Shown here piece by piece: positions 54,433-64,000 of a DNA stretch of 64,000 bases. Position 1 is the stretch's first letter; the number at the start of each line of letters is the position of its first letter. Below the pieces are notes generated by a model, which had not been told where the DNA came from, made no database searches, and was given only the letters and a program-made list of their open reading frames with translations. The DNA lies in assembly GCA_010094045.1 (NCBI GenBank), contig ML986714.1, positions 1 to 64,000 on the forward strand. Direction: 5' to 3'. The position numbers and the translations under genes were made by a program. The DNA is from Lojkania enalia. Taxonomy: Eukaryota > Ascomycota > Dothideomycetes > Pleosporales.

Positions 54433-56378
54433 TCAAGCCCTATTCCACCACTCTCTTGGATCTCTCGCTAATCTTAATTTTTCACCTCCTTGATATGCAT
54501 CCCCACTCTCATACACCTCGCCCTCCGCATCAGGAATATACCCACCTTCACACCTTTCGTACCCTACTCTCTTCATATTCTCGAAGAAGCTATCGTACTT
54601 AGGATCCATGGCCTGCCGCAAAGAATTGATCCCTGTATTTGGCATTAGGCTGTTCCAAGGATCACTGCAAGCCTTGCCAGTGCAGGTTTTGAGGACGAAA
54701 AGTAGGGAGTCGAGGCGTTGAGTCACTTTAACTAAGGTGTAATTGGCGTTGCAAATAGTGACTGTGGTATTTGTGGGTGGTGAGGAGATTTCTGAAGAGG
54801 CAGTTTGGTAAAGATTGTTTAGTTGATAGGGATCAGTCTACATTCATCAGCATGCCATTATTGCGCCAGACCTATCGGTTTATTGGAAACTTACTGTCAT
54901 ATCATATAACTGATGGCTTCCCGAGCACCATACGCTATAATAAAAGCTATAGTACTCTCCAAGTATCCTCAACCCCTTATATGTATTGTCGGGCGCAGGG
55001 TTGCTGATACCAGCGGGCGGTGTGTTATACTCACCCCCAGTGATGTCGCTCCAAAATTCAATCTGCACATGCTCCTTTGCTTTTCCGCTGCCTTCCCACT
55101 CGGTAATCTCATCAGCCGTGAGGGGAATCGGAAGACCATCGAAGTCTTCGCGCAGTGGGATACCTAACACTTTAAACCACGTTGGCGCAAGATCGGTGTG
55201 CGAGGTTGGGAAATCAACCACTCCGCCAGCAGGAATATTCGGACCCCGGACAATGAGTGGGACATTAATGTCTTCTTCCCAGCCGCAGCCCTTCCCCGGC
55301 TGTAAGCGGTGTTGGCTTATGTGGTATCCGTTATCCGAAGAATAAAATATGTATGTATTATCCAAAATGCCATACTTCTCAAGCTTCTGTACGACATCTT
55401 CAACAAGCTCATCAATGACCTGCAAGCTCCGTAGTCTCTGTCTGTGCCAGTGATCATTATACGTGATGTTCTCATCGGAAAGCGGCTCAAGTTCAGCGAG
55501 GAAGTCGACCCCGGATGGTTTATCTAAGGGATTGAAATTCGGGGTCCGTGGCACGATCTCGTCTGGGAAGAGATCTTTGTGGCGTTCTGCCGAAACAGGC
55601 GGACTGTTGATTGTCCTCACGTATTCGTGATCTTCAGTATATACGATCTCAAAATCTGCGTGCGGAGCGATAGGTGCGATTGTTACGAAGAACGGTCGTC
55701 CTTGGCCTCCTTGTACAGCTTCATCGATCAATCCGAGACCCTTTTTAGCGACGAGATCAGTGTTGTATTCGTTTGTGTGGTTTACAGGAGCATCCTTGTT
55801 GCGCTGGAAGATTGGGTTTAAATAGGAATAGGTTCCTGGATCAAGAAGGAAGTCTGTGCCATTGAAACCTGATGGATAAGGGTTGTTGTAGTTGTCGACT
55901 GTGTGGTAGTTCATTAATTTACCAGTATAGTACGTATTATACCCGTTCTCTTGGAGCCAGAGAGGAACCCAGCTTTCGTTCAGATGTCTATCAAGAAATT
56001 GGGGATATCCTCCTACACAATCATATCATTAGTCTAGATTTCCAAAGAAGAGTTTCATTCAAAGGTGGATTTACCGAATGGGGGTACGACGTTCGTGACA
56101 TTTGTGTTGTGTGCTGCTTTCCCCGTCCAGAGTGAGACTCGCGAAGGACAGCACCACGCTACTGTGCAGTAGTGCTTTTGGAAGTGGGTCCCTTTTGACA
56201 TGAGGTGCTTTTGCAGAAGCGGCATGTAGTCAAGTGAGTTGAGTTTGGCGTCTTGATCGTCACTGAGAATAAAGACAATGTTTGGTTGATTTGTGGCAAC
56301 ATCTTGCGCAGAGACTAAAGGTAGGTTGAATAGGGTAGACGAGAAGAAAGCCCTAAGAAGAAGCGTGCTGTACAACAT
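54433..56378 (-). CDS. Secreted arylsulfatase-family sulfatase
   Basis: Three exons (56378-56075, 56012-54895, 54837-54433) give 608 residues. A signal peptide lies at about residues 1-24 (LLLRAFFSSTLFNLPLVSA), so the ATG at 56378 is preferred over one 60 nt upstream. NIVFILSDDQDAKLNSLDYM holds metal-binding Asp residues. The sulfatase signature CCPSRVSLWTGKAAHNTNVT carries the Cys converted to formylglycine (C-x-P-S-R). PIAPHADFEIVYTEDHEY, FYSSDNGYHISQHRLQPGKG and the C-terminal YDMTTDPYQLNNL (restored by intron 2) complete the family. It would release sulfate from extracellular esters or glycans. Substrate unknown; the pattern is nearest to the arylsulfatase and GlcNAc-6-sulfatase groups. 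Confidence 0.92.
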
Positions 56379-57388
56379 TGTGTAATATCTTTTCTGTGGG
56401 AGTTGAGCGAAACTCTGGAATTGGTGATCTCTGTTCATATATATATATATGTGCTAAGGACTCGGAAAATGAGCGGTAGAGCTGAGCAACCCTCTAGGTC
56501 ACGAAGGTCATCGGATGGATTCATTTGCCCGCAAAGTTGCAGCTGTATCCTTGGAGTGGCTAATTCGACTCTCTTACGCCGAGTCGGACTCGCAGGTGCC
56601 GAAATACGCCTTTTGTTCCCCCAAGGCTCCTTAAAGCTAGCGTTCAGAAGTCTAGCGTCCACTCTGCATTCTAACCAAAAATCCCTGGTAGGTTAAACTA
56701 TATTGGGAAAGATTTGCTTTTTGTAAAGGCGCTAGCCATTATGTTCTATCGGTTAATTAGCTTGAAGAACTTGGCGGTTTTTCATGTTACTTCAACATTG
56801 TTCCATCACCCAGCAAGATTGAAAAATTGGAGAACTAACATCCCTGACCACGTAGCGAGAAGTACTGCGTAGCGAGAAAATCAAAGGTACTTAAACTTTA
56901 AAGAAGTAAGGCATCATCCACATCTATATATCCGTGCTGTTATATTAGGGGGGTAGATACTAGGAGTCTTCCTCTATCTCCCCAGCATCGCCACTAGTAA
57001 AATTACCAACTCGTCGTCGCCTTCGCGCCCTGATTCGTAGAGAGCCTTATTCTTTAGCGAAACAGCATTCCTTCCCTCTAGCACCACTATTAAACTCTAA
57101 CTACTCTATAATACTTATAACGGTACTATCTAAGTCTTAGAACCTTAGTATGATGCTTAGAAGTTATCACCAGCCTTATGTCTGCTGTCGCACGCGAATT
57201 CGTGCAGGGCCGCAACCCAATTAGTACCTCTTACCGGAACGATTACTAGTCCTGGCTAGTGCAAAACAGCCACATAATCAGGTCTGTGGCGGTGTAAAGT
57301 CTTGGCCGGCGGGCCGACCCCGCAGCCTTGCTGTGATCCAACTCATGCCTCCAGTCAACCAACTCACCTCTTACAGAATTCGCCACCT

Positions 57389-57422
<34 letters not shown>

Positions 57423-57802
57423 CTATTATGGCCATGCACCCTGTGGGTATGGGCCGTTACTATGCGCCAGCTATATACATTCTGCTTCGTTGCTTCTACT
57501 CCATTTCAAAAGCCAACTTAAGACCTGCTCGTCCGATAGCTAACTCCATGCTTAACAAAGGAAAGGAACTCGCCACCTCACAACCCTATGGCGGATTCGG
57601 GTCGTCCGTCCTCCCTGCTAGCGTGATTAAGGCGTTCATCTACTCTTGAGGGAGCTCAAGTGGCGAATCTTCACTTTAATCAGATAATACTCGAAACTTC
57701 GCTGTGACAAATTAGCAAGCTATATAGCTACGCTGATCCCCTCCCCCTCCCTTATGCAATAGAGATAAATTAATAGAACATATAGTATATAGTATATCAT
57801 CT
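56379..57802. other. AT-rich intergenic with (TG)n
   Basis: No gene supported. Many TAG/TAA triplets, a (TG)n run, and two related short segments with CGCCACCTCAC near 57380 and 57571, which may be fragments of a repeat. Confidence 0.45.
57391..57421. repeat. (TG)n microsatellite
   Basis: An uninterrupted GT run of about fifteen units. Confidence 0.9.
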
Positions 57803-60800
57803 CTACGTAAACCCTCCAGTGCCTGAAGGTACAATATAGTGGACATTGCATATCCACACTCTTCCGCTTCCAACACCAACGCCAATCGTCTCCCCTGACA
57901 CCGCTGAGCATGCCGGTCGATACTCTGAGGGTAGCCATACTAGGTTCTCGGAATTATATTTTATCCATACACCATCTACGCTCAAAGCTAAGCCTTGATA
58001 CTGAGGATTCTGGGATTTTTGGTTGGAAAGAGGTGAACTTGGAAGACCTAGCGAAACACTAATCTCGATAGGGCCAATATCAGTGTGCAGACATGAGCCG
58101 GTGATGTCAAACCAGATGCGGCCAAGTGCCTTCTCCACAGTAAGTGTTTGCAGGCACTCGCCGCTGCTCAGGTCCCAGATCTTGAGCGTCCTGTCGTCTG
58201 ACGCCGACGCGAGCCGTGCCGAGTCGTAGGAAAAGGCCACTGACCTAACCGAACTGCTATGCCCCTCGAGTGTTGAGAGGTACTCGCCGCTGCTCGCGTC
58301 CCAGATCTTGACCGTGCCGTCGTCTGACGCCGACGCGAGCCGTGCCGAGTTATTGGAAAAGGTCACTGAGTAGACCCAACTGCTATGCCCCTCCAGCGTC
58401 GAGAGGCATTCGCCGCTGCTCAGGTCCCATATCTTAAGCGTCCTGTCGTCTGACGCCGACGCGAGCCGTGCCGAGTTGTGGGAGAAGGCCACTGAGTAGA
58501 CCCAACTGCTATGCCCCTCGAGTGTCGAGAGGCATTCGCCACTGCTCGCGTCCTAGATCTTAAGCGTCCTGTCGTCTGACGCCGACGCGAGCCGTGCCGA
58601 GTTGTAGGAGAAGGCCACTGACCTGACCGAACTGCTATGCCCCTCCAGCGTCGAGAGGCATTCGCCGCTGCTCGCGTCCCAGATCTTGACCGTGCTGTCC
58701 CCCGACGCCGACGCGAGCCGTGCCGAGTCGTAGGAAAAGGCCACTGACCTAACCGAACTGCTATGCCCCTCCAGCGTCGAGAGGCATTCACCGCTGCTCA
58801 GGTCCCAGATCTTGAGCGTCCCGTCGTCTGACGCCGACGCGAGCCGTGCCGAGTCGTAGGAAAAGGCCACTGACCTAACCGAACTGCTATGCCCCTCGAG
58901 TGTCGAGAGGCATTCACCGCTGTTCGCGTCCCAGATCTTGACCGTGCCGTCGTACGACGCCGACGCGAGCCGTGCCGAGTCGGGGGAATAGGCCACTGAG
59001 TAGACCCAACTGCTATGCCCCTCCAGCGTCTGGAGACAGGCACTCTATTTATCTTCTATAACCGGCTTTATCGTAATCTACTGTGGTTCTTCTTCCTCGA
59101 AAAGACGCCTCACTAGGCTGCTAGCTGGACTGAACATGAGTGCAGACGAGTATGCCTGCAGAGGGCTGCTCTCTATTGCTAACTTATATACTATGATGAA
59201 TCGACGCGCATCTTGAATTAGTACTATTAATTCACCTGCATCGGCTCTTCCCTAAGCTATATTAGCATGTAACGTTAATGGATGAGTAACCTCACGGCGC
59301 AAGTATTACCTTCATTAATGTCTTAAGTTTCGCTATAGAGACTACACCTTTTGGCATGCTTTTGCACAGGCTCAGGGCCTCAAGCCAGTAAAGATATTTC
59401 GTTCTTAGGAAGTTATCGACAGGACCTTGATCCTGTAGCGGGACCATATCATGTGCAGAACAGCCGTGATTCCAGTCGAAGAGGTGATTAATCCAGTAGA
59501 TGCACGAATACCGCGATGCTGCTAATGGGTCCGGGTCCGGCTTTTCTACCTGAGCAGCGGGATATCCTAACGCACCTAATCCGTATATATCACGTTGGAG
59601 CGTCTTAGACATAACTCGGAGTGATCGTAAGAAGATAGCACGGTGGGCCTCCTTTATTCCGCTTGGGAAGATGTTACTAACGGCCTTTGTGCATAGAAAG
59701 TCTTTTACAGATTGATGCACGAAGTAGACCGTACCACTTTAAATCGTAAGGAACGAACCGCATAAGCCAACGATCTGTTGGACTGAAGCAAGGTCATCGG
59801 CCATATCCTCGAGCGGTTCGCAAAGATAGGTTAGCTCGTCAAGCGTAACGGGCCGATATACAATGGCGATTAAGGCCAGTATGCGCTTATATAGATTAGC
59901 ATCGTCCGAGCTGCTTATGTGCTGCATCATCCGAGTGTAAAGAGCGTCAAGTCCAGGTGGAAATGCTTCTAGCTTCGCGAGCACCTTCCATCGTGGTATG
60001 TCGCTGAGGTTTTGACAGACTAAGGCTACCTAGAGGAAAGTGTCATTCGCATTGGAGGTTAGATGAGCTAGGACGGCACTCTTCTCTTTGTCTTTATAAC
60101 TCTTGTCTAGCGCCAGCTGAGCCACTCTATGCCGAATGTAGAACTTAACAGCAGTAGACACAGAGGCCGCATTCAGCTCAAGGCTAAGTTTCACTTTTTA
60201 TCCTGATCTGTCAAGACGTTTTTCGATATTAGGCCAGTTGCGGCTCGATACAATCTACTTAACACGAGCAGACACACAAGACGTCTGCACGATGAAGTCT
60301 AGCAGTTTAGGCAGTCCAGCGGCACATTTGTCGAGCGCGTCAATGATCAGGTATATGCTATTTAAACTCGGGTCTCGCAGGACGTTTGCGAAGATCTTAG
60401 ATAATGCAACCCAGGCATTCGCATCCTCGAAGAGTGCTTTGCCTGCATGGTCGTGCTTCTTACGGACATGCGAGACGAGCGATGGCTGCTGATGGACGAG
60501 CATGTACAGCAGACCTCGCAAGACGGCCGTAGCGCTGTTAATCCGCGAGTCTGTAGCCTGGCAGAAAAAGTAGGATAGAAGAGCTGTCTTAGTCGTTAAG
60601 CCCGTCAGTTCGTTTGCAATTCTACAGAGTAGCATCGTCTTGCCCTTGCCTGGATCTCCCTTGATCCACAGCAGCCGGCTTTGCGGGTCGTTACGCCAAT
60701 AGAGGAAGTCTGGGTTTTGGAAGATCTAGTAGTACGACTCCTCTAGTAGTCCGCCCTTGGTCTCCTCAATACGTGCTTTGTCACGCCGTGGATCGGTAAC

Positions 60801-61562
60801 ATGTAAGTCTCGTGTACACTCCTCCAGCTTCTTAATCTCATCCTGGAGTCGGCTAAACGCTCTACCTATCCCTTCGCTGTAGATGGGAGGCATGTAAACA
60901 CCGAAAATACCTAGTAATGAGTACGCTTTATCTTCTTCACGCCTCGTTTCGCGGTGTTCTATCCATGATAAGCGATCGTTGACGCTGAATTGCGAAAGCA
61001 GCTCTCCTTGAAGCGCAGCCTCTGGGATGCCGGTAATCTCATAGATAAGTTGCCTCAGTGAATCTTTATTGCCGAGCCGCTTGCGTTGCTGGGAAAAGAA
61101 CTCGACTGTACGAGGCGTAAGCAGCTCCTGAAGTGTCCAGCCTCGAGTAAACCATTTGCTCCTCCGAAAGGTAGCTTCCCACCCGCAGGCATCGCCATCC
61201 ATCTTCCGCTGAGCTGTTGAAACATCTGACAGATAGGCATAGCATCGATCTGCTCTACGATACCAGCGAAATATAGAGTTGATAGCCTTAGACAGCTCAG
61301 CCTTATCTTTCTGATTAATACAACAACTGTCAATCCAGAAGTACTCTAAGCTATTTTACCTGGCTTGCTCTGCGCAGAACTGAATCTTCTCGTACCCAGG
61401 CTTGTGCACGCTGTTGCCACTTAGAAAGTCATTGAATGTGACCTCATCGCCGTCCGCTCCCCACGTATATGAGAGGATCGCATAGGGAGGAATCGCCTCG
61501 TCGTTGGTGAAAGACTTCGTAAAATGGTATCCGTCAGTATCACTGAACTTTAAAAGGCGCAT
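57803..61562 (-). pseudogene. HET-NACHT-WD40 (HET-E/HNWD-like) incompatibility gene, RIP-inactivated
   Basis: Two blocks (61562-59310 and 59251-57803) joined by a 58-nt intron make 1234 codons with no frameshift but nine in-frame stops: 61356, 60726, 60255, 60198, 60030, 59739, 59078, 59045 and 58553 (low coordinate of each). The N-terminus MRLLKFSDTDGYHF and AILSYTWGADGDEVTFNDF, then YFWIDSCCINQKDKAELSKA and WFTRGWTLQELLTPRTVEFF, mark a HET domain. LLWIKGDPGKGKTMLLC is the NACHT P-loop and YLIIDALDKC its Walker B region. Seven WD40 repeats and a SENLVWLPSEYRPACSAVSG tail follow. Intact relatives trigger cell death on fusion of incompatible hyphae. Each stop is explained by TGG-to-TAG, CAA-to-TAA or CGA-to-TAA change. 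Confidence 0.9.
58140..59040 (-). repeat. Seven tandem 126-bp WD40-coding units
   Basis: The segment for SARLASAS recurs at exactly 126-bp steps (forward positions 58193, 58319, 58445, 58571, 58697, 58823 and 58949). Units of 42 codons are nearly identical apart from a few codons at the blade surface. This is the regular array of HNWD-type recognition genes, homogenised by unequal exchange. Confidence 0.95.
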
Positions 61563-63592
61563 GGTATCACATCGAGGTGTTAGAATGATACAGGAGCAAC
61601 AGTTCTCTGTCGATGTCGATCGCGGCAGCCAAGCCGGCAAGGCAAGTATAGCAACTCGGTGGTCTATTTCGCGTGGGACCTGGCTACTAGCTTAGTAAAT
61701 ACATAAAGTTGTCGGGAGGATTGAGAGCACTTAATAGCAGTATTAGAAAGCGCGACGGTGCAACTAGCTATCGTATGCTTGATTTCGCGAGACGAAGATC
61801 GATCAGGCTGAGGCCGCAGCTAGAGGTCAAGTGCCTAGAGTGTGGCGCAGCATAGGTCGCCCGTGGCGGTGGCAGAGGCCGGAGCGGCAAGGACGACGTG
61901 CATGAACGGCTCGATCGCGCTAGTGGGAGAATGGCCGACCGGCTCCTGCACTGACCTTGTGAGGTAGCGGGCAGGAGATTCCCGTCCTGTTGACCGGTGA
62001 GCAGCTGAATGTTGACCGGTGAGCAGCTGAATGTTGACCGGTGAGCAGCTGAATGTTGACCGGTGATCAGCTCGAGGTTGACCTGTCACAGAACTTACCG
62101 CTATCTGCAGGCGTTGCCTCACTTATTGTCTGGCCACTAGGAATTGAGTCTGCGAGCTGATACTGAGATACATAATCTTCATTTGTTGCTTTAGCGCTGT
62201 GGCACTATGAAATTTAAGAAGTAACCTATAAGGCTGTAGAAGTTGACATCGGTCATTCAGTAGAGATATCACAGCTGCAGATCCTTAGCCATAAGCGGGT
62301 AGGCTGGCCGGAACGTTAACTCAGCCTTTCGGCCTCGCTAAAGTTGATCGCAGTAGGTAGCAGCCTCATTCTTGAGACTGTATCTAGACCAGCATGACAT
62401 GTCTCCAGAAGGCATACTCCGGCATCCAAAGACTATGGAATATTATCCAGGTACGATGTTAGACGTAGAGACGTAGTGAGTACCCGCTAGCGGTCGTGAT
62501 AGTGCCTGGATTTAGCTCTCGCAGTGGAGCCTGCTCAGATCTCTCGCTTCTGAGATCTACCTAACCTATTTTGGTAAAGCGAGATCGTGCTCCGCACTCA
62601 TAGCACGTGCAACCCGACCAAGAAAGGCCTTCATGGCAGTGATGCATACGATCACTCAATTACTTCTGGGTTCAACGCTACGTACACAAGGTCTGTGCCG
62701 GTGCGGGTCGGCCACCTCCCTGCGTTTGGTGGCGAATTGCTACCGCTGCCAGCGCCTCACGCTGACACATCAAGTCGAGGCTACGCCTTTCCTAAGTACC
62801 CTCTATGTACACGCCTCGCACAGCCTATCAAAGAACATGGTAATGCTGTAATTAGAAGGTCTAGCGTCCGTCCACCCGTGGCGAAAAACCACATGTGCCG
62901 AAACGAATCTATTGTTTTTGCAACTTAATACTTTCTCCTGCTATTCTATTAATCCCTAAGGAATATGCTACGATTTTCCATATATTTCTCTCCTAGATCT
63001 TTCGTGCAGCTTCAAAAATACAGCACTGTTAATCATGTCGTCGATTGTTCTTTTCAGAGCGTCCGCATCTGCTTTTGCTCTACACCCCTACTCCACCAAG
63101 CTCAATTGCATATTATTTTATTTCGGTGCCTTAACAGTGTACTCCTATGAGAATAAAATAATAAATCAACATTTGATGACGCTCAGCCCTTAGGGGGTTG
63201 GGCAGGCAAATCTTAATCATTGGCACAATTCTAAATCGAGCTGTACGTCGAAAATCTACACTTAGATCTTGCTATTGCATATTGTTTCCATCAGGATCCG
63301 CGCTATAATGAATGTTCAGGGTCGCAGCGAATGTTCTCCGACTCATCACCACCATCTCCGAGGGGTCAAATCATGTAGGGATCTTGGTATGAATACAAGG
63401 AAGTTTGAGAATGTAGCAGGAAGCACCCATATTTTGATCGTGGCAAACGGTATCATGGCTCACTGTTGAATTTATAAACGTTACTTGTGTAAGGACCGTC
63501 TCTCGCACGCCTACCCATCTGGGTAAATGTCCACCAATTCGAGGCTCCCCCAGTGTCTGCCGCTTCCGAGTTCCAGAGCGTCCAGCTTTAAC
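61563..63592. other. AT-rich gene-free island with minisatellite
   Basis: No gene supported. Frames at 61835-62122 and 62587-62928 reflect tandem repeats or composition. The rest is TpA-rich like the other islands. It separates the dead HET-NACHT-WD40 gene from the amine oxidase. Confidence 0.5.
61989..62084. repeat. 22-bp minisatellite, about four copies
   Basis: The unit GTTGACCGGTGAGCAGCTGAAT starts at 61989, 62011, 62033 and 62055; the last copy is diverged and followed by a further GTTGACC. The unit includes the palindrome CAGCTG. Confidence 0.92.
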
Positions 63593-64000
63593 TTAGGAGG
63601 ATTTGTTCCGAGCAGCGGCATAGACTTGCAGCACACATCTCAACCCTGACTCCATAGCTCCTTGAATCCAGCCGTGCGTGTAACTGGCGTGCTCTCCCGC
63701 AAAAAAGACCCGGAAGTTCTTTGAGTCCTCGGGGTACGGCCAAGCAGGTTGACACATTGTCTCGAGGTATTCACTCTTTTGGCCGGGCGCAAAGTAGCAG
63801 AATGCACTACCACCCGCGAGTTCGTCGGAGGGGAAGACCTGCGATACCCCCACCTCCAGCAACTGAAGTGAATTTGCCGAAGGGAAGATCTGGTCCAGAT
63901 TCTTGGCCGCAACGCGCACTTGTCGTTCAGCTGACATGGAGCCGAGAATAGTGGCATCCTGCTGAAATGTGTAAGCTGCCATTACGGCGCCGCGATTTGT
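63593..64000 (-). CDS. Flavin monoamine / L-amino acid oxidase, C-terminal part (partial)
   Basis: An open minus-strand frame enters from beyond the window end and stops at 63593. It contains MAAYTFQQDATILGSM, FPSDELAGGSAFCYFAPGQK and RVFFAGEHASYTHGWIQGAM with ESGLRC. This is the C-terminal FAD-binding GEH-x-S-x-x-HGW-x-x-GA-x-ESG motif of flavin amine oxidases, closest in pattern to fungal L-amino acid oxidases. Those enzymes oxidise amino acids to keto acids, ammonia and hydrogen peroxide. The start and N-terminal Rossmann motif lie outside the window, so completeness cannot be judged. No stop interrupts the visible part. Confidence 0.88.
   Translation of the reverse strand, partial: TNRGAVMAAYTFQQDATILGSMSAERQVRVAAKNLDQIFPSANSLQLLEVGVSQVFPSDELAGGSAFCYFAPGQKSEYLETMCQPAWPYPEDSKNFRVFFAGEHASYTHGWIQGAMESGLRCVLQVYAAARNKSS

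Noticed and set aside
62587..62928. 113-codon plus-strand frame
   Set aside because: No domain, no homologue recognised, in an AT-rich island; likely chance.

Overview
The window looks like nuclear DNA of a filamentous ascomycete (Pezizomycotina). Protein genes are broken by introns of about 49-76 nt with GT-AG ends and CTAAC/CTGAC-like branch sites. Genes lie on both strands with their own promoters. Fungus-specific families are present: DUF7704, HET-NACHT-WD40, a DUF7708-type NLR, GtaA-like glutaminase and GH62. TpA-rich, gene-poor islands and a gene killed only by C-to-T-type stop codons point to repeat-induced point mutation (RIP). I cannot fix the class from sequence alone. A 100-N block at 14887-14986 is an assembly gap.

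Region 1 (0.7-20.5 kb) is mostly conserved core genes: a TMEM205-like membrane protein, a family-16 methyltransferase convergent with the EFM4-type lysine methyltransferase, a small membrane protein, the Mediator subunit Med15 (single 4.56-kb exon), a DUF7704 membrane protein and a large F-box/WD40 protein. Two stretches (4.9-6.2 kb and 7.0-7.6 kb) hold only broken coding traces.

Region 2 (20.5-38.3 kb) is accessory. AT-rich islands surround an isolated secreted CYTH-like protein and a degenerate element with arms of about 145 bp in inverted orientation. Next come an AsaB/CmcJ-like oxygenase, a C-terminally membrane-anchored fungal protein, an intact NLR (DUF7708-like, NB-ARC, TPR), and a divergent amidase/isochorismatase-fold hydrolase pair.

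Region 3 (39.8-52.8 kb) returns to conserved genes (dynactin p62, NDUFAF5-like) mixed with secreted degradative enzymes (GH62 arabinofuranosidase, GtaA-like glutaminase), a BTB-like/zinc-knuckle protein and a fungal protein of unknown function.

Region 4 (52.8-64 kb) is accessory again: a secreted sulfatase, a HET-NACHT-WD40 incompatibility-type gene with nine in-frame stops and no frameshift (seven 126-bp WD40 units), and the 3' end of a flavin amine oxidase running off the window. Taken together, two NLR-class recognition genes, one intact and one RIP-killed, sit in RIP-affected accessory segments between housekeeping genes and extracellular nutrient-acquisition genes.
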